Shown one piece after another: positions 44,140 to 56,819 of a stretch of 64,000 bases of DNA. The translations under genes were made by a program, and so were the position numbers. The stretch covers positions 60,290,946-60,354,945 of the forward strand of contig JAWZYU010000013.1 in NCBI GenBank assembly GCA_038380435.1, written 5' to 3'. This DNA comes from Ryuthela nishihirai (lineage: Eukaryota > Arthropoda > Arachnida > Araneae > Heptathelidae). Positions within the stretch are counted from its first letter, which is position 1. Every line of letters begins with the position of its first letter. Under the pieces are notes generated by a model that was given only the letters and a program-made list of their open reading frames with translations, searched no databases and was not told the origin of the DNA.

Positions 44140-44892
44140 GTAAGCTGACTTCGACTTTGGGTGACTTTATAATAATATCTTGTCAAGTTAATTTCATTTT
44201 CCAAAGTTAAAAAGCGTTTAAATAATGAATATGGGTTGATATTTTCCATTAAATATATACATGTTTCTTAATAGTTGTATGTTGTTAATGGGAGTTGTTT
44301 ATATGAAACATTCCAGAAATTTGAAACTTAATTTTAGGTAGAAAAAATAATTTGCAGAGCACTTACCAATTGTTGTTTGGAAAAAATACATACGTAGAGA
44401 ATTCTCAAGCAGTCATGGGCTACAGAGGTCCAACCAGACAGTTCAATTCAGTTCTCTAAACGTGTCTGTCCTGAGCTACAGCTGCTGAATTTGGGAATAG
44501 TGGGGTCAATTTTAACGATGTTCTGTTTGATACTGTCTGCCCACAGCAACTTAGTCATCCTTCTCAGGTATGCATACGGGCAGCATGACCAAACCAATGG
44601 AGTCTCTCTCTGTACAATATGCTGCTCAAAAGCGGTTGCTGACTCCTTTGCCTAACCTCATCTTTACTTACAAAGTTGAACCACCTAATGTTCGAGATAT
44701 TGTGCAAGCATCTAAAATCAAAGGCATCAAGTTTCCTGCTATCTTGTTTACAAAGGGTTCAAGTTTCACTACCATAAATAACCCAAGAAATAACCAACTA
44801 AACACATTAGTCTTTAGGTGTATGTGCTTATTTCTCCACACTCTCCATAGATTCATAAAAGTTCCAGCAGCTGTTCCTATTCTTTTGTTTAT

Positions 44893-45262
44893 TTGGGTTG
44901 GGTTGCACTTCTTTTGCACTAATTGGGTTAAATGACCAGGTTAAAAGGACCCGAGCACTCAGAGAAGATTAGGGATAAGACCCACTGCACAGCTATTAGA
45001 AGATAGATGGTATCCTCCCGTCAAGGCCATCCAGAATATGCTTTAATATGCACAGTGTATGGCTCTCCAGTACAGGCCGGTTTTATGTCCCATCCATCGA
45101 ACAGCAGACTTTCCAAGCCCATCGCTTCCCCTACTGACGGAGGTCAGGGTGAGCAGTTTTAGGGACATAAATCTCAAAGATGACCCTGATGGGAATAGAA
45201 CCAGGGCCCTGCATATTACGAGCTTGACTATTTACCAACGAAGCCACCCACGGCCCAATGTT
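44893..45262 (-). mobile_element. SINE family A inside copy H
   Basis: Tail 'tgggttgggttgcacttc' on the left and head complement ('aacgaagccaccca') on the right, with the body matching the 37162 copy. It is diverged, with a damaged B-box ('gggaatagaacc'). Confidence 0.8.
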
Positions 45263-46171
45263 TTTCAGAATATTTTAACTGATGTTTGAAGTCTACCTCT
45301 ACATAATCTGCGTATTTATTATGGATCGATTTTCAAATCCCTATTCCATTTAAGGCCAAACTCTTCTTCTTGCGGTGAATTCCGAATCACATAATCAGTA
45401 ACCAAACTAAGGAGAAAAGAATACTAAATGCATCCTTATCGAAGACCAGTAGAAATACTAAACGAATTGCTACAAGCCTTACAAACTCTCACACAAGAGT
45501 CAGTATTATTATAGACAGCTTTCATTAACTGCTAACTTCCCTTTTATATCATACTACGATCAACTACACTTACGATCAACTACAAAACATGGCGATAAAC
45601 AGAATCAAAGGCATTTTTTGAAATATATAAAGCTAATAAACACAGATTTTTGAAACTCTATTCATTTCTCAAGGATTTGCCTAGGTGAAAAAATCTGATC
45701 ACTACATCCCCTTCATCATTTCACTTTTGAATCCACACTACTCATCAGGCAATTGTCCATCAACCAGATTTTTAATTCAATTAAGCACAAGCATGCAAAG
45801 AACGTTACCAGTAACATAATGTAGTCTGATATCCCTATAGTTATCCAAAAAGTTATATCCCAAAAGTTATATAATATAGTTATATCCCAAAAGAACTACA
45901 ATAATCTTTTTCAAAAATAGGGATGATAATAACTCTGGTAAAATACATGGGAAAAACAACAAAAGATATTCGAAAGTTTAGTCAGCCATATGGTAGCAGA
46001 TACATTCCCAGCTCTAAGTATTATCAGTAGTAATTTCATCTACCCCTGGGGATTTATGTAGTTTTGAAAGTAGCCAAAATAACTTCAGAATGTGACATAC
46101 TTTAAAGAACAACATTAAAGTGAATAATGCATGTATCATCATTATAAACAGTGAGAGTAATCACATTTTGT

Positions 46172-46437
46172 AGACCGATGGGTTTGGAAAGGCCGCCGTG
46201 CGTCGGATGGAATGTTAAGCCATGGCTCTGTGTGCGGGAGAGCCATACCCTGTGCACATTAAAGAACACGCTGGATGGCCCTGACGGGGGGGCTATCACC
46301 TGTCTCCCAACAGCTGGTCCAGTGAGTCCCCTCCCCCAACCTTCTCTGAGCCTTTTGAGGTCCATGTGACCTGGCCATTTAGCCCATGGTGTGCAAAAAA
46401 GTGCCGCAAAGAGATAAAACAACCCAACCAACCCAAC
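46172..46437 (+). mobile_element. SINE family A, 5'-truncated, inside copy H
   Basis: Starts in mid-body at 'accgatgggtttggaaaggccgcc' and ends 'caacccaaccaaccc'. The flanks 'attttgtag' (46163-46171) and 'attttgtag' (46439-46447) are a target duplication, and copy H resumes after it. 5' truncation with a tail fits target-primed reverse transcription. Confidence 0.88.
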
Positions 46438-46838
46438 ATATTTTGTAGAACATCACTGAAATGCTCAGCACATCTAGCCATGATAGAATCCTCACTTCCA
46501 ACAGTCTTACCATGTTTATTCTTCAATCCCTGTCTGCCTGACTGTTTCTTTCCACACAAAACATTAACCATCTGGTACAGCTTTCTGCTGTTGTGCTGTG
46601 TAGCTGCTGCTTCTGCTTTGTCAGAAAAACCTATCAAATTTAAGATTCTTATCAGCTGTTACCTGATGCTTTACACGTTTATTAAGCTCTTTTTAATGCT
46701 TCCTATTAGAACTAATAGGGTGTTGATGAAGGATATCCTTGCAGTTCTTTCTTTCAAAAATGAACTCCAAATGCCTTATCACTCAAATAACTCTGCCTCC
46801 TTCGATTCTTTTTTACTCAGAACAGTAACTATTAGGTT

Positions 46839-47736
46839 TAAAATAAATTAAAAAAAAAATAAAAAAATAAAACAAAAAAATTTAAAATTTATAATATTTT
46901 TTATTTTAATTTTTAATTTAAATTAAATTATTTATTGTTTGTTGTTGTTGGGTTGAAATCAATTAAAAAATAATTAAACACTGTTTTAAATATTTGGATC
47001 GATATTAAAAATATCTGAATATTTAGATATTAGGTAATTTGTTTACTGAAATAACATAATAATCAATGAAGAATCAGTAGCATATATTCATTGCGATTAA
47101 TTCTTTAGCGAGATTACTTCTGACCAGCGGTTCGTAAAAGATCGCTCTACATCACATCTGTTATTTATTAATAAAATAGTACTTCATTAGTTCAAATTTC
47201 TACCGTTAGTGGATGTAAAAGTTGAAAAACGGCAAGTTTCATTTTCATTTCATGAAAAGCAGTTTCCGATATTCGTCAGAGAGGATTTGTTGTGCTTCTA
47301 GTTAGTATTTCAATGTTTATGGCTTGTGAAGCGGTTTGTTTGAAATTAATCTACTAGTTTCAGAATCTAATGTTGAAATCGAAGAATATAAAATGCAACG
47401 AGATCAACAAGCGAGATATATATATATATTTTTCAATATACTGCAAACATGTAATAAAAATTCATGTTTAGGGAAGAGTTAAATTTCAAGAAATTAATTA
47501 AATAAATGGTAGTGGAGGTAAAAATTGTATATTAAATCAAATATTTTTTACAGTTCTACGAAAGTATGTAATTATATATTTTAAAATAGTAAAGTGGTAA
47601 TAAACCAATTAACAGAGATACAAAGGCCAGTCGCTTCTGGCGGATAAAGCATATTTTTTTGCAAATTATAAAATTATCATTTTGCAAAGTTTAGTGCTCT
47701 CTGACCTATCAAATTCAAACTAATGAAAGGTTAGAT
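46839..47736. other. No gene seen; very AT-rich
   Basis: Long A/T tracts (46840-47000) and a short TA dinucleotide run (47417-47430). No coding signal. Confidence 0.5.
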
Positions 47737-47962
47737 TGTTTTGTCGCTGAGAGGAACTTTGTGCACAAAATGAACTAAATGACTACGTCACAAATACACT
47801 AAAGGAGAAGTTTGGAAAAGGTAATCTAACGGACAGCTGTTCAGAGACAAATCGAAACCTCCCGTCGGGGCCATTCAGGGCATTATTTTGTGTACACAGC
47901 GGAAGACTTTATGTTTCATCTGATGGACGACCGTATCTCCAAGACCAACAGTGTTCCTTTTC
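47737..47962 (-). mobile_element. SINE family A, old fragment
   Basis: Diverged tail and body in reverse orientation: 'ttgttttgtcgctgagagg', 'gtgcacaaaatgaactaaatg', 'ctcccgtcggggccattcagggc' and 'catctgatggacg'. Confidence 0.65.
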
Positions 47963-49713
47963 TCATTTATTTAATATGTAGTTATCCAACAAAAATATTT
48001 TACGAATTGCCTCTTAAAAATTTGGATCTACAAATGGGGACATGACACGAATAAAAACTTAATCCTGGAATTTCGAAAGTCTTTGGATCCTCTCAATAGG
48101 TTTTTGGCTAAATGAGTAGTTTGAGGTGTTATTAGAAATGCATAAGAGATAATAATCTTTTTCATGTTTTTTCTTATTTTTTTCATTTGTTTTAGAAGAT
48201 CTGTAACTCGAAAACACAATATGCAGTTAAATTATTTTCCTAACCACGATTAAAAATTGACAGATTATCATAACTCAAGAGTCATGCTGTGATACAACTT
48301 CACTGATGTTAGGGTTAGCGAGATAAATTTCAATGTTGGCACAGTTCGATTATTGCCAGGTTTAATGGTTTATATTAGTGTTTCTTCTGAGAAAATAAAC
48401 TTTTTACAATTTGTTCACTCTGAGCCCTAAACATGCTGTAATTATTTTTATATTTAACATCAAACTCGACCTTTTTTCAAAACATAAAAGATGACAAAAC
48501 TTGAATGAGGAAATGATAATAAGTGTATTAATATGTTTCACAAGTCTTCTCAATCCAAATGATATGAAGCAGGTAAAGAGTTAAAAACCATTTGCTGAAA
48601 AAGAAAATGCTTCTGACATTAAGTTAGTATTTCTTTTTTGAGAAACAAAATAAATTCAGAAACAATAAATCTGAGTTTCCTTTCAGAAAATCAGTTTTTT
48701 TTCTTTTTTTTCATTCGTTTTTGCAAGAATTAAAATGATCGAATTTAGCTTATATATCATTCTTTCAGACATGTGCCCTCTTGAAAACGCAAGGAGCAGG
48801 TGTTCAACTTTCCCTTATTGCAATCAACTGGCTTGAATCAACTGGCCATAATCTTCCCTAATCTTGTCCACGACACCTAACGCCTTAGGACATGAAAAGG
48901 GCAGATAGGGATTTCGTTTGGAAGAGTTCATTTCAAAATTCTGCCGGTCTGGGAGATCAGAGGTACTGGATTTATAGAGACGCTAGGCTTTAAAAGGTTA
49001 ATTGACATACAACTCATTATAATTGACCCCACGAAACGTTTTTGTAGGAGGCAGAAACAGGCACACAATTTGAAGTAGTGCATGATATTTCCGGCGTCAG
49101 AAGCTCTCATTTCAGATATAACAGCAGAAATAGAACATTATAAAAGAAACAGTCATGCCTATCCGAAACTTGAACCCAGGTCTCTTTTTTAATTCGCAGT
49201 CAAGTACTACCCATCGGGTCATCGTGACAACTTATATATGTATATTCTGAAAAGACTAGAGGAGATGACGTAGGCCTAAAATAAGGTGCTTAAACAACGT
49301 AAAACATTATCGTGTTAGAATTGGCTCACTGTGATTAAATGCAACAGCTGTTGCTCAAAAAGACTTGTTTTTGACAGACTCAAATTGTGCAGTCTGGTTG
49401 AATCTCCAGATCTACGATTGCTTGAGTATTGTACCTATGTATACACACTTAAACTTTTAAAGTGTGACGTTTCAAGCAGAAAGAAGGAAACTTTTCTGTA
49501 TTTTCCGTAATTGTAAATAAATAATCTGGTACATTGCAGTGACAATTTTGGCATATATTGTTTCCGGAAACTGGTTTTTATTATATTTTTTTCCGATTAA
49601 TTCTTCACTTTCAAAAATGGAAATTTCTTCTCTTTGGCATTTTAAAAGTGTATTTCCTTATTTGTAACCAATACAGGCATGAAAAACATATTTATATAAA
49701 TATTTGCACATAC
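47963..49713. other. Presumed dynein gene intron or flank; no other gene seen
   Basis: AT-rich sequence lying downstream (minus strand) of the dynein exon. It contains a SINE B scrap at 49129-49232. A degraded RTE 3' trace ('gcagtctggttgaatctccag') lies near 49390. No further exon was recognised. Confidence 0.45.
49129..49232 (-). mobile_element. SINE family B, head fragment
   Basis: Reverse complement of the tRNA-like head: B-box complement 'gaacttgaacccaggtct' and A-box side 'gggtcatcgtgac'. Confidence 0.5.
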
Positions 49714-49845
49714 CTCCAAATATGTAATTACAAAATCTTCAGGAATTTCAGCAATTCGTTTTTCATTATAAAAGTCATCGAACAAGCAATCCATAAGATT
49801 CATAAGGGATCTCACTCTGTTTGTTTCTGTTGTCGGTGATAACTC
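49714..49845 (-). CDS. Axonemal dynein heavy chain exon
   Basis: A 132-bp exon (44 codons) on the minus strand, between a GGCATTTCAG acceptor and a GTATGT donor. It encodes ELSPTTETNRVRSLMNLMDCLF...IAEIPEDFVITYLE. The phrase 'T-x-N-x-V-R-S-L-M-N-L-(M/L)-D-C' is characteristic of the linker-to-AAA region between motor modules in axonemal dynein heavy chains (the DNAH1/3/7/12-type group). These are ATP-driven microtubule motors of cilia and sperm flagella. The neighbouring exons must lie far away in this repeat-expanded locus. No other dynein exon was recognised in the window. Confidence 0.75.
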
Positions 49846-50415
49846 CTGAAATGCCATTATCAAAAATTAATATTCATTCAATTACGTTTCTATAGTAAAT
49901 TTATTTTTCACAAATTATAAAACAAAAGTAAATTATTTTTTCTGAGATAAAAAAATTGCATTTAAAACACAATTGTGCATTTTTTCAAGTTCCGTATAGG
50001 TAGTAAAGAATATAGTTATATTTGAAATGCAACTACATTTCTACATGGTTTATCTTGAATGTTTTAAATAATAATTGGGATCCCAACTTTTCAGCATCAA
50101 TATAGCGCATAATTAGAACGGTGCGTTTCCATTAAAAATATTCATTCGATGTCAAATCAACACAGCTCTAAATGTCGGCCTCTCACATTTGAATTATTTT
50201 TGGCATACTTGTAGTATTTAGGGTTAAAGAGAAAAAACTATTTTACTCTTCCGTCTACTAATTTTTTAGATGTAGCCATTCAAAACTGACAAAAAAAATT
50301 CAACATTTAAAATTCCGAGTTTTCTTTGAACGCTTATAATTCTCGTCCCATTCATGCTAAAGTAATGAAATTGGCCTCTCCTTAAAAGTCCCAATGGACT
50401 TTAAAGAAAGATGTA
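49846..50415. other. No gene seen; upstream intron of the dynein exon
   Basis: AT-rich and featureless up to the 5' end of the split RTE copy. Confidence 0.5.
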
Positions 50416-51603
50416 CCAATCCGCTGTGTTGATGACCCGTCCAGGCCTAGCACCTAATGTCCAACCTTGTCTTTTCGTCATGCAGATCGTTAGTACATTT
50501 CAAAAGAAATACTCTCTTACGGAAGAGAACGGAATGGAAGAGCTGCCAGATCAGTGTTGCCTACTGATCTGGGCAACTATGGCTACTTTTCATTTTTTCT
50601 ATTCTGCTGAAGAGTGGTGAATCTCACAGGGTCCTGGTGCTGACCACATATACTAACCGGACTGGAATAAGGCTCTGAGCTTGGTTATGGATTCTAAATT
50701 TGCTGCACTAGTGGTCTTCGCAAAGGAAAAATCTTCTGCTGTGTATTTTGTTTGTTTGTTGGTTGACAGCCGAAAGTGAATAAATTCACAGTACATGTTT
50801 GATCAACTGGTGGATAATCCTGAGCAGAGGTCATCGCAGGCACCTGAACTTTTGTTTCTACCGGCATCGTCAAATCCTATATTGCAAGAGGTTTTCATAT
50901 GTAATGTAAATGGCTTCAGCCTTTAGTAGGGAGGCAACGGTTCTTTGTTCAATGTTTATGATTAGGGAATTGTTTGAAATTGTTCGCATTCTCTCTCCAA
51001 AAAAACATAGTTTCTTTAAACATCCCACTAACATTTTCTTTCCATAGGTAGTTCGTATGTGAGGATTCCTTAGAAGAACTTATTATCTTGATGTCCTCAC
51101 ACAAGAATTCCTTGACCTTGTAATCTCAGCCTTGATAGTCTTATAACCTTGATAGTCTCAGCTTGTAAGAGACCAGATGGACAGATAAAGGAGATTTTTA
51201 AAAATAATTTTAAATTTCTCTTTTTAGGGATGAAAGATAAATATCAACTCCAATGCTTAGGTTTGCTTCTCAGCAGACATGCTAGTCTGTGACAGCAGAC
51301 TGTGACAGCAGACATGCTTCTCTTCTAGAATATAAAAGCATTAATGAAAGGTTTCTTAATGCTAAATTTCAATAAAGAGTGTTAAAGACTTGAATGTTAT
51401 CTACTGATATGGCCCCACTGAGGACGCCGATGAGGATGAGTAAGATAGGTTTTACGAAGAGCTTCGGAATATTTTGTATCTGTTAAGAAAGGAGATATTA
51501 CCCTTATTCTAGGTGACTTCAATGCAAAGTTGGTACTAACTCTGACTTTTGGGGAGGGGAAAATAGTTTTTTTGTATTGGTTGCTGCAGTGGCAATGGGT
51601 AAC
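50416..51603 (+). mobile_element. RTE-like retrotransposon, copy F, 5' half
   Basis: It has the 5' region ('gaccc.gtccaggcctagcacctaatgtcc') and a decayed endonuclease up to 'ggcaatgggtaac', where copy E is inserted. Numerous stops and indels are present, including a small local duplication ('gacagcagac') near 51290. Confidence 0.85.
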
Positions 51604-51765
<162 letters not shown>

Positions 51766-51777
51766 AGCAGCCATGGG

Positions 51778-53544
51778 CTACGGAGGTCCAAGCAGACCGT
51801 GCAATTTAGTTCTCCAAGCAAGTCTATCCTGAGCTACATCTACTGCATCTGGCCACTGCACACCAATTCTAACAAGGTCCTGTTTGACATTGTCTGCCCA
51901 CCGCATCCTAGGTCTCCCCTTCTTTCTGAGGCCTTTAGGCACACTGTTCATAACCCTATTCGCCAATCTATAATTATTCATACGGGCAACATGGCCAAAC
52001 CAACGGAGTCTCTCTCTGCACAATATGCTGCTTAAAGGAGGTTGCAAACTCCTTTGCCTAATCTCATCATTAGTTACAAAGTTGAACCACCTAATGCCCA
52101 AGATACTGCGTAAGCATCTGGAATCAAAAGCATCTAGTTTCCTGTTATCTTGTTTACAAAGTGTCCAAGTTTCACTACCATAACTAACCCTAGAAAGAAC
52201 CAAACCATTATACAGTCTAATTTTAGTCTTTAGGTGTATACGCCTATTTCTCCACACTCTCCATAGGTTCTTGAAAGTCCCGGCAGCAATCCCTATTCGT
52301 CTGTTAATCTCATGCCGCACATCACCATTATCTATCTGTTACATAGCTCCCAAGATAATTAAACTGTGACACCTGCTCAAGACTGCAACCATTCAGATTA
52401 ACTGAATCACAGCCTGCCTGACCAATTTTCATCACTTTAGTTTTCTCTCCGTTTATAACCAAACCTACTCTACTACCAGTCTCATCAACAGCTCGAATGA
52501 AAGAGTTCATCTCATCAACATCATTTGCCAAAAGGGCTAAATCATCAGCATAATCTGAATCAGAAATTTTCGTATCTCCAGCCCATTTAAGGCCAAAATC
52601 TTTCCCTCGAAGTGAATATCGCATAACATAATCAATAACCAAGCTAAAGAGAAAAGGAGACAAAATGCATCCTTGTCGAACACCACCAGAAGTAATGCTA
52701 AACCAATTGCTACAAGCCTTACCAACTCTCACACACGACTCAGTGTTATTATAGAGAGCTTTCATAATGTTAACTAACTTGTCTGGTAAACCATATGATT
52801 TCACAATCAACCACAAATTATGACGATCAACAGAGTCGAAAGCCTTTTTGAAATCAACAAAGCTAGCAACCAAAGGTTTCTGAAACTTTAACATTTCTCA
52901 AGAATCTGCCTAAGTGAAAATATCTGATCCACACATCCCCTACCACTTCTGAATCCACATTGCTCATCACGCAATTGACTGTCAACCAGATTCTTAATTC
53001 TATTAAGCACAATCATGGAAAGAACTTTACATGGAACAGAGAGTAGGCTGATACCCCTATAGTTATCACAAGAACTGCGATCACCTTTTTTGAAAATAGG
53101 GATAACAATAGCTCTGGTAAAATCCTTAGGAACCATGCCTTTATCATAAAAGATATTCAGAATTTCAGTCATCCAAGTGGTAACCGAAACATTCCCAGCT
53201 CTAAGCATTTCCGTAGTAATTTCATCTACCCCTGGGGATTTATGAAGTTTAAGTTTAGAAACAGCCAAAATAACTTCAGATTATGTTATAGGGCCAACAT
53301 TAAAGCCACCAATGCATCTATCATCATTGTAAACAATGGGAGTAGAACTAACTACATTGTTTAGAACATCACTGAAATGCTCAGCCCACCTAGCCATGAC
53401 AGAATCCTCCCCTTCTATAACCTTACCTTGTTTATCCTTCAATTCTTGTATGCCTGTCCGTTTTCTACCACACAAAACATTAACTATCTGGTACAGCTCT
53501 CTGCTGTTGTGCTGTCTAACTGCTTCCTCAGCTTTGTCAACCAA
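51778..53544 (-). pseudogene. Reverse transcriptase of RTE copy E
   Basis: The segments are 53544-53281, 53268-52888, 52894-52328 and 52320-51778. Motifs in order: LHKSPGVDEITTEML, NYRGISLLSV, GFRSGRGCVDQIFSLRQI, FVDFKKAFDSVD (catalytic Asp), GGVRQGCILSPFLFSLVIDYVM, SDYADDLALLAND (catalytic YADD, about 52548), VGLVINGEKTKVM, then the C-terminal YGSETWTLCKQDN and LRWFGHVARM. The lesions are an in-frame TAA at about 53283 (where other copies have CAA), a frameshift near 52890, an extra GGT codon in the GVRQGC motif, and a frameshift near 52325. The enzyme would prime DNA synthesis at the nicked target using the element RNA. Confidence 0.9.
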
Positions 53545-53592
53545 ACCATCAAGCCAAAGATTCTTATCAGCAGCTAACTGATCCTTTACAAG

Positions 53593-54939
53593 TTAATTAA
53601 GGTTTCTGTAGGGACAGAACCTATTATTCTTTCTATTAGGACTAGTAGGGTATTGATTAATGACATTCCTGCAGTTCTTTCTTTCCGAAATAAGCTCAAG
53701 TGCCTTATCACTCAGATAATTTTGTCTCTTCTGCTCCTTTTTTCCTAAAAGAGTACTGTTAGTGTCCAAAAAAGCCTGTTTAAAATGATCCCATTCTTCC
53801 TCAACTTCAGTAGTAAGCAAACCATGACTGTCATAATGACTAAGAAACCTACCATGGTAAGCTTTGGCTATAACTGGATCTTTCAGAGCTTCAGTATTAA
53901 AAGTAAATTTTTTAACCCTATCACAACACTTTTTAAGTTTAAGTTGCAACACACTTTTAACAAGGTAATGGTCAGATCCAATATCAGTTCCCCTATATGC
54001 CCTGGTATTCCTAACAGAACTAGCCCATTTGCTGTTAATTAATATGTAATCAATCATATTCTTATGCAGCCCATCAGGTGAAACCCATGTGTACTTATGT
54101 ATGTCGCGGTGTTTGTAATAAGTGTTAGTTATTCTGAATCCATTGAGTTTACTTACCTGTAGGAGACGTTGCCCATTGCCATTGCAGCTACCAATACCAA
54201 AAGGACCTATTACTCCTCCCCAAAGGTCAGAGTTAGTAGCAACTTTGGCATTGAAGTCACCAAGAGCAAGGGTAATATCTCCTTTCTTGACAGAATTCAA
54301 AATATCCTGAAGTTGTTCATAAAACCTATCCTTCTCATCCTCATCGGCATCCTCAGTGGGGGCATAACAGCAGATAACATTCAAGTCTTTAACGCTTGTC
54401 TGAAATTTTGCTGTAAGAAACCTTTCATTAATGCACTCATATCCTAGAAGAGCATCGCTAGCGTGTCTGCTGAGAAGCAAACCCACGCCTTGGTGATGCT
54501 TATTGTCGTCCCTCCCTGAAAAGAGAAATTTAAGATTATTTTTAAGAATCTGACCTTCATCTGTCCATCTGGTCTCTTGCAAGCCGAGAATATCTAAATT
54601 ATAACGGTGGAATTCTTGTGTGAGGACATCAAGAGAAAAAGCTCTGTCCAGAGTCCTCACATTCCAACTACCTATGGAGAGAAAATGGTTAGTGGGATGT
54701 TTAAAGAAACTATGTTTATTGAGAGAGGGAATGCCGACAATATCAAACAGCCCACTAATCGCAGACATGGGGCAAAGACCCGTTCCCCCACTACTAAAGG
54801 CTGAAGCCATCTGCACTGGAAGACTTCCTCCAATGTAGAATTTGACGATGCCAATAGAAGCAAAGAGTTTAGGTGCCTGCGATGACTTCTGCTCAGGATT
54901 ATCCACCAGCTGATAAACATATCCTGTGAATCTATTCAC
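53593..54939 (-). CDS. AP-type endonuclease ORF of RTE copy E
   Basis: 448 codons from the ATG at 54939. The apurinic-endonuclease-like domain spans about residues 89-340: SWNVRT at 91-96, LGLQETRW with the metal-binding Glu at 122, CCYAPTEDADE, LGDFNAK at 226-232, MIDYILIN at 295-302 and GSDHYLV at 321-327 (the Asp-His catalytic pair). This domain nicks the genomic target. The same family was domesticated elsewhere as CFDP2-like proteins. After about residue 430 the frame diverges from the other copies because of an insertion of about 16 bp (near 53610), so the RT is disconnected. The first 85 residues (with SGGTGLCPMSAISGLFDIV) are conserved among copies but carry no known domain. Confidence 0.88.
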   Translation of the reverse strand: MNRFTGYVYQLVDNPEQKSSQAPKLFASIGIVKFYIGGSLPVQMASAFSSGGTGLCPMSAISGLFDIVGIPSLNKHSFFKHPTNHFLSIGSWNVRTLDRAFSLDVLTQEFHRYNLDILGLQETRWTDEGQILKNNLKFLFSGRDDNKHHQGVGLLLSRHASDALLGYECINERFLTAKFQTSVKDLNVICCYAPTEDADEDEKDRFYEQLQDILNSVKKGDITLALGDFNAKVATNSDLWGGVIGPFGIGSCNGNGQRLLQVSKLNGFRITNTYYKHRDIHKYTWVSPDGLHKNMIDYILINSKWASSVRNTRAYRGTDIGSDHYLVKSVLQLKLKKCCDRVKKFTFNTEALKDPVIAKAYHGRFLSHYDSHGLLTTEVEEEWDHFKQAFLDTNSTLLGKKEQKRQNYLSDKALELISERKNCRNVINQYPTSPNRKNNRFCPYRNLN

Positions 54940-55329
54940 TTGGGGCTGTCAACCCACAAACAAACAGAAAACACAGCGGAAGATTTTCCCTCCACAGAAG
55001 CCCACCAGTGCAGCAAAATCAGGATCCATAATCAAGCTCAGAGCCATATATCTGTCCAGTCCAGTAGGTTTATATGGTCAGCACCAGGACCCTGTGTGGT
55101 TGACCACTCCTCAGCAGGGTAGAAAAAAAAGAAAAGTAGCCGTAGTTGTCCAGATCAGTAGGCCACACTAATTTGGCAGCCCTCCCCTTCCGTTCACTTC
55201 CACAAGAGAGTATCTCTTTTGAAAGGTACTAACGATCTGCACCACGAGAAGGCGGGGTCGGACATTAGGTGCTAGGCCTGGCCGGTTCTATGCATCATCA
55301 CAGGGGATTGGTGCATAGCTCTCCTTCCA

Positions 55330-55336
55330 GTCTTTT
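55330..55336 (+). repeat. Target duplication of nested copy E, right (GTCTTTT)
   Basis: Pairs with 51604-51610. Confidence 0.85.
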
Positions 55337-56606
55337 ACAGGAAAGTAAACTTAGTGGTATTAGGATAACTGACACTTATTACAAACAACGAGACATGCTT
55401 AAGTACACATGGGTTTCACCAGATGGGCTGCATAAGAATATGATTAATATATTATTTAACATCAAATGAGATAGGTCTGTTAGGAAGACAATGTCATACA
55501 GGAGAGTTGAAATATGATCTGATCATTACTTTGTTAAAAGTGCCTTGCAACTTAAACGTATGAAGTATTGTGATAAGGCTAAAAAATTTACCTTTAATAC
55601 TGAAGCTCTGAAAGACCCAGTTATAGCTAAAGCTTACCATGATAGGTTACCTAGTCATTATGACAGTCATGGTTTGCTTACTACTGAAGTTGGGGAAGAA
55701 TGGGACCATTTTGAACAGGCTTTTTTTCGAAACAAACAGTACTCTTTAGGGAAAAAGGAGTAGAGGAGGCATAATTATTTGTGATCAGGCACTTCAGCTT
55801 ATTTCAGAAAGAAGGAACTGCAGGAATGTCCTTAATCAGTACCCTACTAGTCCTAATAGAAAGGATTACAGAGAGCTTAATAAACGTGTAAAGGATCATT
55901 TATCTGCTGATAAGAATCTTTGGCTTGATGGCTTGGCTGACAAAGCTGAGGAAGCAGTTAGACAGTACAACAGCAGAGAGCTGTACCAGATAATTAATGT
56001 TTTGTGTGGTAGAAAACTGACAAGTATACACGGATTGAAGGATAAATAAGGTAAGGTTATAGAAGGGGAGGATTCTGTCATGGCTAGGTGGGTTGAGCAT
56101 TTCAGTGATATTCTCAACAACATGGTTAGTTCTATTCCCATTGTTTCTAATGATAATAGATACATTACTGGCTTTAATGTTGGCCCTATAACACAATCTA
56201 AAGTTATCTCGGTTATTTCTATAATACATAAATTCCCAGGGGTAGATGAAATTACTAGAGAAATGCTTAGAGCTCAGAATTCTTCCGTTACCACATGAAT
56301 GACCGAAATTTTGAATATCTTTTATGATAAAGGCATGATTCCTAAGGTTTTTCCCAGAGCTATTATTATTTCTATTTTTGAAGAAGGTGACTACAGTTCA
56401 TGTGATAATTATAGGGTTATCAGCCTACTTTCTGTTCTGGTAAGTTCTTTGCATGATTGTGCTTAATAGAATTAAGAATCTGGTTGATAGGCAATTGCAT
56501 GATGAGCAGTGTGGATTCAGAAGTGGTAGAGGATGTGTAGATCAGATATTTTCGCTCAGGCAGATTCTTGATAAATGTTTAGAGTTCCAGAAACCTTTGA
56601 GTGCTA
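55337..56606 (+). mobile_element. RTE-like retrotransposon, copy F, continuation after the nested insertion
   Basis: Resumes at 'acaggaaagtaaacttagtgg', exactly where the 5' half stopped, and proceeds through the end of the endonuclease, the linker (FNTEALKDPVIAKAYHDRL) and the first RT motifs. It ends abruptly after 'cagaaacctttgagtgcta'. The rest of the RT is not found downstream in the window. Confidence 0.85.
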
Positions 56607-56819
56607 AGTAGTATAGTCCCATTATATGTATCCCCAACAAGTGCTTTTCCCCCTATAACGCCATCGACCACGTCCCCTTCTGCACACCCACTACTTTCCC
56701 CTTATTAATATTCATAACTGACCACGCCCCTTTATTAATGTTAATATTTCATAATTCATATTTCATAACTCACGCTTTAGCCCCCTTTATTAAAACCCCC
56801 CTACGTCCGCCATTTTGAA
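56607..56819. other. Unclassified insert with Polinton-terminus-like motifs
   Basis: It begins AGTAGTATAGTCCC at the point where RTE copy F is interrupted. It contains 'tgaccacgcccct' and 'gtccgccattttg', both also present in the terminal repeats of the Polinton at 14604. No second terminus or matching 6-bp duplication was found. It may instead be the 5' flank of the Tc1-like element that follows. Confidence 0.3.

Larger units (their letters stand above)
44404..46838 (-). mobile_element. RTE-like retrotransposon, copy H, old, with two SINE insertions
   Basis: Runs from the 3' end ('caagcagtcatgggctacagaggtcc', no GAT tail left) through the C-terminal region, the RT and the linker to about 46838. 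All frames are heavily broken and several stretches (45270-45900) are eroded. SINE A copies interrupt it at 44893-45262 and 46172-46437. Confidence 0.8.
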
